The notes below the pieces were generated by a model. It worked only from the letters and a program-made list of their open reading frames with translations, had not been told where the DNA came from and ran no database searches. The translations under genes and the position numbers were made by a program. A DNA stretch of 64,000 bases from an uncultured Christensenellaceae bacterium. Lineage in GTDB: Bacteria; Bacillota; Clostridia; Christensenellales; UBA3700. Positions 45,496 to 55,422 of this stretch are shown here, one piece after another. Position 1 is the stretch's first letter. Every line of letters starts with the position of its first letter. The stretch is from positions 5,749 through 69,748 of the forward strand of contig CAJUMY010000009.1 in assembly GCA_910587685.1 (NCBI GenBank), written 5' to 3'.

Positions 45496-46924
45496 CTATT
45501 CCGTCCTCCTTAACGTACGATACGGCTATATTGCTGTTCTTTCCGCCTTTTTTGACGGCGGTAAGCGGAATATCGAGTTCCCTTGCTATTATCTCCATAA
45601 CGTCCGGAGCGCAGAATCCGCCGCCGCATCTTCCCATACCTGCTCTCGCGCGGCGTTTCACCGCGTCGACGCTCGTCGCTTTGACTGGCGAATTGATAGC
45701 TTCTACTATCTCCTTTTCCGACACCTTTTCGCACCTGCAAACTATCTTGCACCAACGGGGATCCTCTTTTACCAGTTCGTTTAGCTCATCGACGCTCATA
45801 GACGCAAAGTGCTTCGTCCTCTTGTTGGGAATAAGTTTCTTCTTTTCCTTCTTTCCGAGCCTGTCCGCTATTTCCTTCGCTACGTATTCGCCTATAGCCG
45901 GCGCGGACGTAAGTCCCGGAGAACATATTCCCGCGAGGATAAAATAGTTATCGACCTTATCCGACCACTTTATCACAAAGTCGCCGCCTACTATGCTTCT
46001 CACTCCCGCGTATACTCTTATGACGTTCCTATAGTTCGGACATTTATAGCTCTTCGTGACCGAAGCTCTTATTATATCGAGTCCTTCGCCCGTGACGCCC
46101 GTATCCTCTATGCTCTCCACCTTTATCGAAGTAGGTCCGTAGATAACGTTGCCGTCGACGGTAGGAGCTACAAGCACGCCCTTGCCCCTCTCGTCGGGAA
46201 GAGGAAAGAGCACGGTAGAGATATTCTTCGCCTCCTTAGTGTCGAGAACGAAATAATCGCCGCGTCTGAACTCAGTATCGTATATCTCGTCGCCTAGCAT
46301 CGCGTTGATGTCGTTAGCGTGACCGCCCGCGCTGTTGACGACTATTTTCGTTTCGTACGACTTGCCGTTTTCGGTATAGACGGTGAATTTGCCGCCGTTA
46401 TTATCTATCTTCACGACTTTAGACTCGAGAATGACCTCTCCTCCGTTGATAACGGCGTTATCGGCAAGAGCTATGGTGAATTTATACGGCGAAATGATAC
46501 CGCCGTCCTTTGCGTAAAGAGCGTATTCGATATCGTCCGCTACGTTCTTTTCTATCCTCAGGATTTCCTCTCTTCTTATTATCTTAACGTCGACGCCGTT
46601 CTCTTTTCCTCTCTTTTCAAGGTCTTCGAGCCCCTTAAGCCCCTCTTTAGTCGAAACCACCAAAGAGCCTATACGCTTAGCGTCGATACCGAGTTCGCCC
46701 GCAAGCTCGTAACAAAGAGCGTTGCCCCTTACGTTGAACTTCGCCTTGAGACTGTTAGGCTTAGCGTCGTATCCCGCGTGGATAATGCCGCTGTTAGCCC
46801 TGCTCGTTCCCGTAGCAACGTCGTCGTCCGCTTCGAGAAGTAGCGCCTTCATACCGTAAGAAACGGCTTCCCTCAGCGCGCTCGCGCCGACTACTCCTCC
46901 GCCTATTATGATCACGTCATACAT
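45488..46924 (-). CDS. GlpA-like FAD-dependent dehydrogenase with C-terminal [2Fe-2S]-binding domain
   Basis: This 478-residue protein has GGGVVGASALREA for FAD and TSRANSGIIHAGYD, typical of the GlpA/LhgO group. The C-terminus has a BFD-like domain with cysteines in CRCEKVS and GRCGGGFCAPD. Glycerol 3-phosphate is the likely substrate, but 2-hydroxyglutarate-type relatives share these motifs. It is the first gene of a four-gene set with the GlpB-like, DUF1667 and MBL proteins. No glycerol kinase or facilitator lies in the window. Confidence 0.85.
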   Translation of the reverse strand: MYDVIIIGGGVVGASALREAVSYGMKALLLEADDDVATGTSRANSGIIHAGYDAKPNSLKAKFNVRGNALCYELAGELGIDAKRIGSLVVSTKEGLKGLEDLEKRGKENGVDVKIIRREEILRIEKNVADDIEYALYAKDGGIISPYKFTIALADNAVINGGEVILESKVVKIDNNGGKFTVYTENGKSYETKIVVNSAGGHANDINAMLGDEIYDTEFRRGDYFVLDTKEAKNISTVLFPLPDERGKGVLVAPTVDGNVIYGPTSIKVESIEDTGVTGEGLDIIRASVTKSYKCPNYRNVIRVYAGVRSIVGGDFVIKWSDKVDNYFILAGICSPGLTSAPAIGEYVAKEIADRLGKKEKKKLIPNKRTKHFASMSVDELNELVKEDPRWCKIVCRCEKVSEKEIVEAINSPVKATSVDAVKRRARAGMGRCGGGFCAPDVMEIIARELDIPLTAVKKGGKNSNIAVSYVKEDGIDV

Positions 46925-47088
46925 AATCTTCCACCGCCTTGATTTTGATTAGCTTGATATAACGCCGACGCGGAAAACGTTCCTCACGCTGCCCGATTCG
47001 GCATATTTTCACTCTTTATTATTACCTTAATCTATGAATTTCGAATATTATCTATAATTCCATTTATCGGATATTCGCCGCGACAAAT

Positions 47089-47631
47089 TTACTGCTTATA
47101 GATATCGACGAATTTCTCTTTATAATTCGCCATTGACTTCGCTATCTCTTTCTCGGCTTCCGCCCTGTCGTACAGTTCGAGAACGACCATATTCTTTCCT
47201 TCGAGCTGCTTGTATACGTTGAAGAAGTGTTTTATCTCGTCTATGATATGCGGAGGCAGCTCGCCTACGTCGGAATAACAGTTCCACGTCGGCTCTTTGA
47301 AAGGTATCGCTATAATCTTGATATCCTCTTTGCCGTCGTCGTTCATCGCGATGTGTCCTATGGGATAGCACCTGACGAGAGACAGCGGAGCTATCTCCTC
47401 TCCGCACATGACTAAAACGTCCAAAGGGTCGTTATCGTCGGCGTACGTTCGCGGAATGAATCCGTAGTTCGCGGGATAGTGCGTCGAAGTATAAAGTATC
47501 CTGTCGAGCATGAGCATACCCGTCTCTTTGTCGACTTCGTATTTGTTTTTGCAGTTCTTGGGAATCTCGATAACCGCGAAGAAATCGTCGGGATTTATCC
47601 TGTCTTCGCTAATGTCGTGCCAGATATTCAT
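47089..47631 (-). CDS. ppa: soluble inorganic pyrophosphatase
   Basis: This 180-residue family I pyrophosphatase hydrolyses PPi and drives biosynthesis. DDNDPLDVLV is the signature Asp motif, and YPANYGFIPRTYA precedes it. The frame is open for 36 codons upstream, but MNIWHDIS has GGGTGG before it and matches the family start. It has its own promoter. Its coexistence with a PPi-type phosphofructokinase means the cell both destroys and may use PPi. Confidence 0.94.
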   Translation of the reverse strand: MNIWHDISEDRINPDDFFAVIEIPKNCKNKYEVDKETGMLMLDRILYTSTHYPANYGFIPRTYADDNDPLDVLVMCGEEIAPLSLVRCYPIGHIAMNDDGKEDIKIIAIPFKEPTWNCYSDVGELPPHIIDEIKHFFNVYKQLEGKNMVVLELYDRAEAEKEIAKSMANYKEKFVDIYKQ

Positions 47632-47773
47632 ATTTTTCCACCCTTTAAGTACGCTTTCCTTATACATAGCCGGCCGCTTAAGAAGCGTAACTATTTTTAT
47701 TGTCCTTAACACAGACAGTCCGAAGTTGATAAAAATCAAAATGGAATTTTAAGTATGTATTTCGGATAATAAT

Positions 47774-47802
47774 ATTATATATTAATATAGATCGTTAGTC
47801 AA
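47774..47802 (-). promoter_or_regulatory. promoter of ppa
   Basis: TTGACT (47802-47797) and TATAAT (47779-47774) are 17 bases apart on the minus strand, giving a 5' leader of about 135 bases before ppa. Confidence 0.75.
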
Positions 47803-47927
47803 TATACATTTTGATTATTCTCGTTATAATTTCGAAATAAAATACGGCGAAGCGTTCGATCGTCGAGACGTAAAACTGAAATTCTTGCGATTTATCATTC
47901 AAAACTTTCTTAAGGACGCGAATATTC

Positions 47928-47957
47928 TTGTACATTTTCCGATTAATATAGTATACT
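47928..47957 (+). promoter_or_regulatory. promoter of the rlmD-like gene
   Basis: TTGTAC (47928-47933) and TATACT (47952-47957) are 18 bases apart. The predicted start falls at or next to the ATG at 47964, so the mRNA may have almost no leader. Confidence 0.6.
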
Positions 47958-47963
47958 TAACGT

Positions 47964-49334
47964 ATGATAAAAGGCGATATACTCGAGGTAACGATAGCGG
48001 ATATAGGGATGAACGGCGAAGGCATTGCGAAGGACAACGGTTTCGTTATATTTATCCCTTACGCGCTTAAAGACGAACAGGTAAGGATAGAAGTGCTCAA
48101 GGTAAAGAAGAATTTCGCATATGCGAAAATAATAAAGCTCATGACCGCTTCTCCCGTAAGGCAAGACAGCAGATGCAAGTATTTCGGAAAATGCGGCGGT
48201 TGCGACTATCAGCACGTCGTATACGAAAAACAGCTCGAATATAAAAGACAGGAGATAATAAACTGTTTTAAGAAGAACGCGGGCGTCGACGTTGATCCTA
48301 AGCCGACCGTTCCGTCCGACAGGATATTCGGATACAGAAATAAGGTCCAGATGCCTATCGGTTCGATGAACGGAAAGATATACGCGGGCTTTTTCAGAGA
48401 AGGCAGTCATTACATAGTCGACGTCGGCAAATGTATTCTTGAAGAAGACGGTTTTAACGGATATATAAGATCGTTCTTGAAATGGGCGAACAAATACAAA
48501 CTGACCGCATATAACGAGCTGACGGGAAAAGGTATCCTTAGACATATCCTATTAAGACACGTCGGAGAAACAACTCAGATAGTCATAGTCGTCAATGCAA
48601 ACGAACTGCCGAGACTCGCCGAGCTGATATCAGTGTTCAAGGCGTATAACGCTAACTTCACTCTGCACGTTAATATCAACCGCGAAAGAAGCAACGTAAT
48701 ACTCGGAAAGAGGATGTTGCTTAAGTACGGAACTAACGCGATAAAGTGCGAAATGCAAGGAATAAAGGCAGAGATATCTCCCTATTCCTTCATGCAGATA
48801 AACAACTCGATAAGAGAGTCGATATATTCAAAAGTATCTGATATGCTGTCAGAAAACGACGATAATATCGTCATAGACGCTTACTCGGGCGTTGGTATAC
48901 TCACGAATATATTGGCGAAGAGAGCAAAAAAAGCATACGGAATAGAGATAGTAAAAGACGCCGTCAAGAACGCCGACGAACTCACAAAAGCCAACGGCAA
49001 CGAAAATAAAGTAACGAATATCCTCGGCGACGCCGCGGTGTGTCTTCCAAAGCTCATAGGCGAACTTCGCAGCGACAAAGAGACGATGGACAGCAATATC
49101 TCCGTAGTTCTCGACCCGCCTAGAAAGGGCGCGGACATCGACGTTATGAACGCCGTTCTTTCGGCGAATCCCGACAAAATAATATATATATCCTGCAATC
49201 CGTCGACGCTCGCAAGGGACTATTCGTATATAAAGGACAATTATGAAATAAAAGAGATCATACCCTACGATATGTTTCCGAATACGCGACACGTGGAGAC
49301 AGTAGTATCTATGTCTTCAAAAAATAAACTATAA
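47964..49334 (+). CDS. rlmD: 23S rRNA (uracil-5)-methyltransferase, RlmD/RlmCD family
   Basis: This 456-residue enzyme methylates uridine to m5U in rRNA. It has an N-terminal TRAM domain (GDILEVTIADIGMNGEGIAK), a [4Fe-4S] motif CKYFGKCGGCDYQH, a SAM-binding domain (DAYSGVGIL) and DPPRKG plus ISCNPSTLARD with the catalytic Cys. Related enzymes differ in the uridine targeted. No ribosome site is visible before the ATG, though the TRAM domain needs this start. Confidence 0.9.
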   Translation: MIKGDILEVTIADIGMNGEGIAKDNGFVIFIPYALKDEQVRIEVLKVKKNFAYAKIIKLMTASPVRQDSRCKYFGKCGGCDYQHVVYEKQLEYKRQEIINCFKKNAGVDVDPKPTVPSDRIFGYRNKVQMPIGSMNGKIYAGFFREGSHYIVDVGKCILEEDGFNGYIRSFLKWANKYKLTAYNELTGKGILRHILLRHVGETTQIVIVVNANELPRLAELISVFKAYNANFTLHVNINRERSNVILGKRMLLKYGTNAIKCEMQGIKAEISPYSFMQINNSIRESIYSKVSDMLSENDDNIVIDAYSGVGILTNILAKRAKKAYGIEIVKDAVKNADELTKANGNENKVTNILGDAAVCLPKLIGELRSDKETMDSNISVVLDPPRKGADIDVMNAVLSANPDKIIYISCNPSTLARDYSYIKDNYEIKEIIPYDMFPNTRHVETVVSMSSKNKL

Positions 49335-49372
49335 AATCAGAAAAAATTTTTACGAAGAGGTGTATAATCACT

Positions 49373-51238
49373 ATGAAAAAACGTACGAAAAAGATTGCTC
49401 TTGCATTACTGATCGTATTCATCGTAACATGTCTGCCGCTTTGTCTTACGGCATGCTCGATATTCGATAAGTATAATTCCGCGAGACTCAATATGCTTGC
49501 GGAAGAATTTCCGTTCGTCCTGCTCGGAAACGACGTACTGAGCTGGAACGTATTTTCCGTCGATCCCGAAAAATCGTTCGGTTATAAACAATCGGGAGAA
49601 CCTTCGTGGTACGACTACCAAGCCGCGACCGAAGAAGATATGAAAGATACATACGAAGCGCTCAATATGTTCCACAGCGAATTCAAGAAGGTCAAATTCG
49701 CAAAGCTGAAGGGTAACGAGGTCACTATCTACCGTTATCTTGAAAATTCGCTGACATCATATCTTTCCTATTACGGCTCGACTTACGCTTTGGACTTTAC
49801 TCTAATAGGCAGTTCGTATATCGACTCGCAGGGCGGATACGTCGCTTCTTTTGCGGATTCCGTTGAGAACTTCGCTTTCCGCAACGAACAAGACGTTAAA
49901 AACCTTCTTGCGATAACTCGTTCTACGAGAACCGCCTTCACTACCTATCTCGACTATCTCGGCGACAGAGTAGACGAAGGATATCCGCTCTTTGACGAGA
50001 CGATCGTCGCTATGCAGGACTATCTCAAGTCTGTTATCGAAAAAGGAGGCGACTATTATCTTTACGCGCTCATAAGGAATAAAATAAACTCGGCGTCGTT
50101 CCTTAGCGACACTGCAAAGAAAGATTACATATCTCAGTACTCCGACGCGCTGACGAACAGCTTTATGTCGGGAATAAAAATTCTTGCCGAAGGTCTCAAC
50201 GAATACAAAGGCTATTATACCAAAAATGGAGTCAGCTATCTCACAGCCTGCGGAAAGGCGGGAGAAGCGTACTATGAGTGGCGTTTTGAGCATCAGACCG
50301 GGATGAGGAACGTCAACTATGACGAAGTGTATGATGAATTGCTCGATATTCTTATCGATTCATACACTAAAATGAACGGCATTCTCGAACAGGTGAAAAA
50401 TCTGACAGACCCCAAAGTCAAAGCCGATTTCGAAGCGTATCTCAACGAAGAAAAAGCTCTACTCGGTCTGACGACGCCCGAAGAAATGCTTACGTATCTC
50501 AAGACTGCGGCAAAATCAATAGTTCCCGATCTCAAGACCGTTCCCGAGATAGATTTCAAATATATGGACGAAACGGTTGCCGAAATATCTTCGTCAATGG
50601 CTTACTACCTAAAGTCGCCTATCGATGAAAAAGATTCTACCGAACATATAACGCTCAATCCCCACTATCTCGAAGGTCAGCCTACCACTATGCTCACAAC
50701 CATAGCTCACGAAGGCTATCCCGGTCACCTTTACGCATATGTGAACGAAAAAGAGAACTACTCCAATCTTTTGATGACGAGCTCTTCGACTACGGCATTT
50801 GCCGAAGGTTGGGCAAAGTACACCGAGATCGCGCTACTCGAGCACATAGCGGCAACCAGCAACGACAAAGCCGTAAAATTGTACGCTGAGTTCTATTCAT
50901 ATTATACTATCGTAGGATACGCGGAGAACGCGCTATACGACATTGAGTATAATTATTTCGGTTACGGACTCGACGACTTCATCGGCGAGGACGACACTCC
51001 CGAAGATATAGAATCGCTCAAAGGTCTATTGCAATTATTGATGGAGAATCCGACGGTATTCATTCCCTACGGATACGGCGTAACGGTAATGGTCGACATC
51101 CACAATACCGCAAGAACTGCGCTCGGCAACAACTACAGCGAAGCAGACTTTAACGGCGTTCTTCTTTCCGAAGGCATGGGGCCGACTCTCGCGAGAGCCT
51201 ATGAGATTACCGAAGAATATATCGCCAATAAAGGATAA
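49373..51238 (+). CDS. DUF885-family lipoprotein, putative metallopeptidase
   Basis: This 621-residue protein has a lipoprotein signal with lipobox LTAC (Cys28), so it should be anchored outside the cell. The DUF885 core has HEGYPGH at 446-452 and FAEGWAKYTE about 30 residues later, which fit a zinc-peptidase-like active site. Substrate is unknown. GAGGTG lies upstream of the ATG, and it follows the methyltransferase gene by 38 bases, so the two may be co-transcribed. It ends at a strong terminator. Confidence 0.86.
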   Translation: MKKRTKKIALALLIVFIVTCLPLCLTACSIFDKYNSARLNMLAEEFPFVLLGNDVLSWNVFSVDPEKSFGYKQSGEPSWYDYQAATEEDMKDTYEALNMFHSEFKKVKFAKLKGNEVTIYRYLENSLTSYLSYYGSTYALDFTLIGSSYIDSQGGYVASFADSVENFAFRNEQDVKNLLAITRSTRTAFTTYLDYLGDRVDEGYPLFDETIVAMQDYLKSVIEKGGDYYLYALIRNKINSASFLSDTAKKDYISQYSDALTNSFMSGIKILAEGLNEYKGYYTKNGVSYLTACGKAGEAYYEWRFEHQTGMRNVNYDEVYDELLDILIDSYTKMNGILEQVKNLTDPKVKADFEAYLNEEKALLGLTTPEEMLTYLKTAAKSIVPDLKTVPEIDFKYMDETVAEISSSMAYYLKSPIDEKDSTEHITLNPHYLEGQPTTMLTTIAHEGYPGHLYAYVNEKENYSNLLMTSSSTTAFAEGWAKYTEIALLEHIAATSNDKAVKLYAEFYSYYTIVGYAENALYDIEYNYFGYGLDDFIGEDDTPEDIESLKGLLQLLMENPTVFIPYGYGVTVMVDIHNTARTALGNNYSEADFNGVLLSEGMGPTLARAYEITEEYIANKG

Positions 51239-51281
51239 GTATCCAAAGCTATCGAAAACAACTTTTAATACGACGTAATAA

Positions 51282-51315
51282 AGTAACGCCGCGAAATATC
51301 TTTCGCGGCGTTACT
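51282..51315 (+). terminator. intrinsic terminator after the DUF885 gene
   Basis: AGTAACGCCGCGAAA and its complement form a perfect 15-bp stem with a 4-base loop, followed by a T-rich tail. Confidence 0.9.
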
Positions 51316-51402
51316 GATTTCTTTTTTATCTCTAATGATACCGCATATTTCACAGCGGCGAGTTACCGTACTTGCGCCGCATACCGACGTAGAGCGATAC
51401 TA

Positions 51403-51588
51403 TCAATACGTTATTTCTATAGCGGACACCGGACAACCGTCCGCGGCTATCTCTACGCTATCGTCGCTATTATTTACTTCCGCATCGACAGCGACCGCCC
51501 TATCTCCGTCCGACATGGAAAACACGTCGGGGCAAACTTCATGGCACATTCCGCAACCGATACAGTTCTCGTTCACAAAAGCTCTCAT
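51403..51588 (-). CDS. single-cluster [4Fe-4S] ferredoxin
   Basis: This 61-residue electron carrier has Cys9, Cys12, Cys15 and Cys52 placed as in monocluster ferredoxins, with Cys19 as a possible extra ligand. It is strongly acidic. An AAGGAGG site precedes the ATG. It is monocistronic and probably serves anaerobic redox enzymes. Confidence 0.92.
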   Translation of the reverse strand: MRAFVNENCIGCGMCHEVCPDVFSMSDGDRAVAVDAEVNNSDDSVEIAADGCPVSAIEITY

Positions 51589-51713
51589 TATCTCATAACC
51601 TCCTTTTTATAAAGTACTCCGCATTGATAATTTATTGCCATATTTTTGATTATAAAACTGTCGTTGCGATTTATCTATATCTATAAATATTAATATCCGT
51701 ACTCGCTATAGAA

Positions 51714-53885
51714 TCATCTTGCCCGTTGGAACGCTTTCCTCAAATTCTTATCGTTAAATAGGAATATATTAGCGCCAAGAGCTAAAACGTGTATACATAT
51801 AATAACTGTTATGGATATAAATATTGGAAGAAAACTTATAGGCAATAGCGTATATGCCGCATTATTGTCGAACGTTCTTAAAAGCCCGTCAAAGAGCGCC
51901 GTTAAACCTATACCTAACGCTATTCCGATCACTAAGTCAAATAAAAGCAACACTCCCGCGTTTATTGCAAATACTTTCAGAATATCGAATTTTTTTGCTC
52001 CTAGCGATTTTAATATCAATATATCGCTTGCGTTATATTTGACAGTAACAATATAATGATTGAGCGCCAACAGCGCAATTACCAAAATTACGAATATCAA
52101 TATCGGAATGAATAGATATTCGCCGTAAAATCGAATATTTTGAACGGCTCCTCTAAGTTCGCCGGAATAATCATACTCGAACATTACATATCCCGTCGAA
52201 TCCATATCAAGCGCATTATCCAAACCGTACGTAAGCGAGCACCAATCGTATATGTTTTTTATCTCATTAGGAGAAAGTTTCCTGCCATCGATAAAAAGTT
52301 TCTTATTCCCCTCTTCTATTCGCGTGTGTTCGACTGCGTCTTCGCCAACTATAACGCTTTGGATAAAGAATATTTCCAGGGCGTTATACGTATCGAAAAA
52401 CAACTGACTCAACTTTTGTTTTTCGTAAAACTTTATTCCTTCGATATTAACGTTCTTGCCGTTATAAAACTCCTTTGGATTAGCGGCTATTTTATTATAT
52501 TTGATCTTATTTACGTCAAAATGATCTTCGAATACTCCGACAACCTTCAAGTTACCGTACAACGTAGGCTTAGCGTATATGTCGTTATAGCTATTATAGG
52601 CTATATATTCAGTCTCGTATTCTCCGTCGCCCCTATCTTTATACCAAGCGTGATTTTTTACTTCGAGCATAAAATTTGCTTGCGTCTTAGATATAATGAT
52701 CTCGTCTTTTCCGTTAGGCGCCCTCCCATCGATGATCTTAATACCTATATTTTCGATATCGTTCGTCGCTATCACGTATTTACTTTTGTCCAAATTCATA
52801 AGCACTTTTTCTACAAGCGTAACCGGTCTATTTTGTATGACGTACTCGTCTCCTATATTTGGAACTATATTGTATGATGCGAAATTGTCGATGCTCTTAT
52901 ATATGAACGCGTTGGGTATTTTTTCACCGTCGAGCTTTTCTTTCAGCTTATCAAGAGGCAGTTCGCGCCTGCTTTCGTTATCTTTTTTTTCGCACGTTAC
53001 TGCAAATGCGTTACCGCCGTTCTTTCTCATATTATAATAGATAGCGTCCTCTTCCTTAAGCATAGCTAACCCCATCATAAGAACAAGCGCCACAGTCATA
53101 ATTATCGAAAGCGTGATATTGATTATTTTTAACGCCTTTTTTCCTTTATTAAAAGACTTCGCAAGGGCTAAGGTAGACGCTGAAGAAATCTCGCTCTTTT
53201 TAGATATATATTCTCCTTTTTTGCAGATTTCCACCATTTCCGAGATCACATTATCATACTCTATTTCGCCGTAATCGAGCTTTATTATCCTGTTACAGTA
53301 TTTTTCGGCAAGATCGGTATCGTGCGTTACAACTATGACAAGTCTCTCTTTAGACACCTCTTTTAGAAGTTCGAATACATTATTGCTGTTGACTTTATCA
53401 AGATTGCCCGTGGGCTCGTCCGCAACCAAAACTTTAGGATCTCTTATCAATGCTCTGGCTATGGCTACTCTCTGCTTCTGACCGCCGGAAAGATTCGTTA
53501 CCGATTCTTTTCCGCAATCTCCGATCTTTACTTTTTCAAGCAAATCATCAATATTAAAATCGCTGTTCCTTCCGCTCAACTCGTAACCGATACGGATATT
53601 ATCAGCTACGCTTAAATGCTCGATAAGTTTGTAGTCTTGATAGACGTAAGAAAACTCGTTCGATATTCTGTTACGAGTTAGATTAAGATAATCTTCGCCG
53701 TCAAAGTATACATTTCCGGAAGTCACCGAGTCGTTTGCAGTCAAAATATTAAGCAACGTAGATTTACCGGAACCGCTAGCTCCTACTACCGCGATAAACC
53801 CCTTTGCCGGAAACTCCAAAGACACGTCTTTGAGCGCTACAGTCCCGTTCTCATATATTTTAGTAACATTGTGAAGTTTTAACAT
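51714..53885 (-). CDS. MacB-type ABC transporter, fused ATPase and permease
   Basis: This 723-residue protein has an ATPase with Walker A GASGSGKS (35-42), Q83, LSGGQ (132-136) and Walker B VLVADEP (152-158). A permease part follows with a first helix near 255-278, an extracellular domain of about 300 residues, and three FtsX-type helices after about 600. MacB-like proteins drive periplasmic or cell-surface mechanics such as peptide or lipoprotein release. A GTG three codons upstream is too near the GGAG, so the ATG is chosen. Gene remnants flank it upstream. Confidence 0.88.
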   Translation of the reverse strand: MLKLHNVTKIYENGTVALKDVSLEFPAKGFIAVVGASGSGKSTLLNILTANDSVTSGNVYFDGEDYLNLTRNRISNEFSYVYQDYKLIEHLSVADNIRIGYELSGRNSDFNIDDLLEKVKIGDCGKESVTNLSGGQKQRVAIARALIRDPKVLVADEPTGNLDKVNSNNVFELLKEVSKERLVIVVTHDTDLAEKYCNRIIKLDYGEIEYDNVISEMVEICKKGEYISKKSEISSASTLALAKSFNKGKKALKIINITLSIIMTVALVLMMGLAMLKEEDAIYYNMRKNGGNAFAVTCEKKDNESRRELPLDKLKEKLDGEKIPNAFIYKSIDNFASYNIVPNIGDEYVIQNRPVTLVEKVLMNLDKSKYVIATNDIENIGIKIIDGRAPNGKDEIIISKTQANFMLEVKNHAWYKDRGDGEYETEYIAYNSYNDIYAKPTLYGNLKVVGVFEDHFDVNKIKYNKIAANPKEFYNGKNVNIEGIKFYEKQKLSQLFFDTYNALEIFFIQSVIVGEDAVEHTRIEEGNKKLFIDGRKLSPNEIKNIYDWCSLTYGLDNALDMDSTGYVMFEYDYSGELRGAVQNIRFYGEYLFIPILIFVILVIALLALNHYIVTVKYNASDILILKSLGAKKFDILKVFAINAGVLLLFDLVIGIALGIGLTALFDGLLRTFDNNAAYTLLPISFLPIFISITVIICIHVLALGANIFLFNDKNLRKAFQRAR

Positions 53886-53903
53886 CTTAAACACTACTCC
53901 GGA

Positions 53904-54175
53904 TCAATATGGAATTTTCATACTGTCAAACGACACTCTTGCGATCCAGTCATTGGGACTGCCATCATTATAGTTCTCACTACAGCTATATGAAGAAAAA
54001 CCGCTCTTCATATTTCCACTTCCGCTAATAACTATCGTTTCGCCGTTATTTTTCCGTAATCAGGAGCGAACCAAGCTCCGTCAATTTGCAACGTTCCAAG
54101 TCTCGCATCAAAACTCTTGACAGAATCCCTATTAGGATCAAAATTTTAACTTGGATCAATATCCAAATATTTTAT
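53904..54175 (-). pseudogene. frameshifted remnant of an unknown extracytoplasmic-type gene
   Basis: Two minus-strand frames join into a plausible acidic protein tail. One reads DPNRDSVKSFDARLGTLQID and then GAWFAPDYGK. After a one-base frame change at a run of five As (about 54050) it continues NNGETIVISGSGNMKSG and later NDWIARVSFDSMKIPY, ending at 53904. An in-frame stop lies at 54148-54146. It ends just before the ABC ribosome site, so it may have been the gene preceding the transporter. No family recognised. Confidence 0.55.
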
Positions 54176-54593
54176 ATTAACTATCAGTCATATTATATGA
54201 TATAATAAAAAGAATCGCAATGATTTAGACGTATTTTTTGCATATTACCAAACAATATTTTTCTGTTTTGTCAAATATGATTTTTGAAATAATTATATTG
54301 AGCATAATATTTGCAAAATGTATTATTAAAACATGAAAAACTATTACTTGATTACAAACGCTTAAACACAGAAATAACTTTCATAAAATTCACTTTCGAT
54401 ATATTTCGATAATAAACGACACGAAGAATATGCTCGATATTCAAATTCATCTGTTAGCTATTAAATATTGAAAAAATATGCAATCAAAGATTGTAACTCA
54501 CACAAAATCACTGTAATTCAAAGATTTGCTAAAACACCTTTATTGCTAAATCACAAACAATTTTAAGTACTTACAGACGAATAAAACATTCAA
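54176..54593. other. AT-rich intergenic region, no gene seen
   Basis: This stretch is clearly more AT-rich than the rest of the window and holds no supportable frame, promoter pair or structured RNA that I can see. It lies between the pseudogene and the papain-like gene and probably is decayed DNA. Confidence 0.55.
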
Positions 54594-55172
54594 TCAAAAT
54601 TCATTATTTTCTATACCGTCAAGAACTCCCTTGAGCGCTCCTGTATATATCTCGTTCATTCCTTTGATGTTAGGCAGATCGTCGGGAGACATCAGCCATA
54701 TGTCCTTTGGCAACTCTTTGATCGCGCCCGATTCGATAAGACACTTCGCAACGAACTGCGAACAGACGTATCGCCATTTGCGTTTCATAGATCTATTCAA
54801 CTGAATAGCGAATAGTCCTATCATATTATATTTATGCTTTTTATAATTTTTCTTGAACGAGTCGATAATACCTATTATTTTATTATAACTTTCCTCGCTC
54901 ACTTCGAGTTCGAAAAGTCGCGTCGGAGCGTCTTGATTCCAAGCGTAAACTCCGTCGCGGACGTTTTCTTTTATAAATCCGGCGATAAGGAAATTGTGAA
55001 GTCTTCTGCGTCCGAACGAATAAAGCTCGCTCAGATCCCTGTTCAACGAAATCGAAGAGTGAGTATAGTTGCACTTATTGACGTTCTTTATAAGTTTCGC
55101 AATACTCGTCTTTGTCTTCGTCAACATAATATATATCTTTTTCGCGTTACTATGGTTTATACCCTTATCCAT
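54594..55172 (-). CDS. permuted papain-fold (YiiX/NlpC-like) enzyme
   Basis: This 192-residue protein has YTHSSISLN with His38 and RYVCSQFVAKCL with Cys137, in the His-before-Cys order of circularly permuted papain-fold hydrolases. LYSFGRRRLHNF between them is a family-like segment. Such enzymes cleave amide or thioester bonds; the target is unknown, and no signal peptide is present. The ATG chosen has GGAGAG five bases upstream; ten more codons are open before it. It lies in an AT-rich accessory patch. Confidence 0.72.
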   Translation of the reverse strand: MDKGINHSNAKKIYIMLTKTKTSIAKLIKNVNKCNYTHSSISLNRDLSELYSFGRRRLHNFLIAGFIKENVRDGVYAWNQDAPTRLFELEVSEESYNKIIGIIDSFKKNYKKHKYNMIGLFAIQLNRSMKRKWRYVCSQFVAKCLIESGAIKELPKDIWLMSPDDLPNIKGMNEIYTGALKGVLDGIENNEF

Positions 55173-55422
55173 TTGCTCTCCATTATCATTTTGCCGCGAC
55201 AAGCGATGTATATGCGACGCTCATCTAACGTTCCTTTCCTTATATACATATATATTGTATTATATTTATCGAGTTTTTTCAATGATAATTTATGTAACAT
55301 TTTGTGATTTGATAACCATATATCGACATAACGTGAAAATAAGAGTAAAAATTTGTACTCAATTGTAGTAAAATTGCGCGTCAAATGCTAAAACGGTTTT
55401 AGCTTACATACCGCTCATGATA

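Noticed and set aside
51403..51588. 87-codon plus-strand frame at 51335-51598
   Set aside because: The minus-strand ferredoxin has the cysteine pattern and a strong ribosome site.
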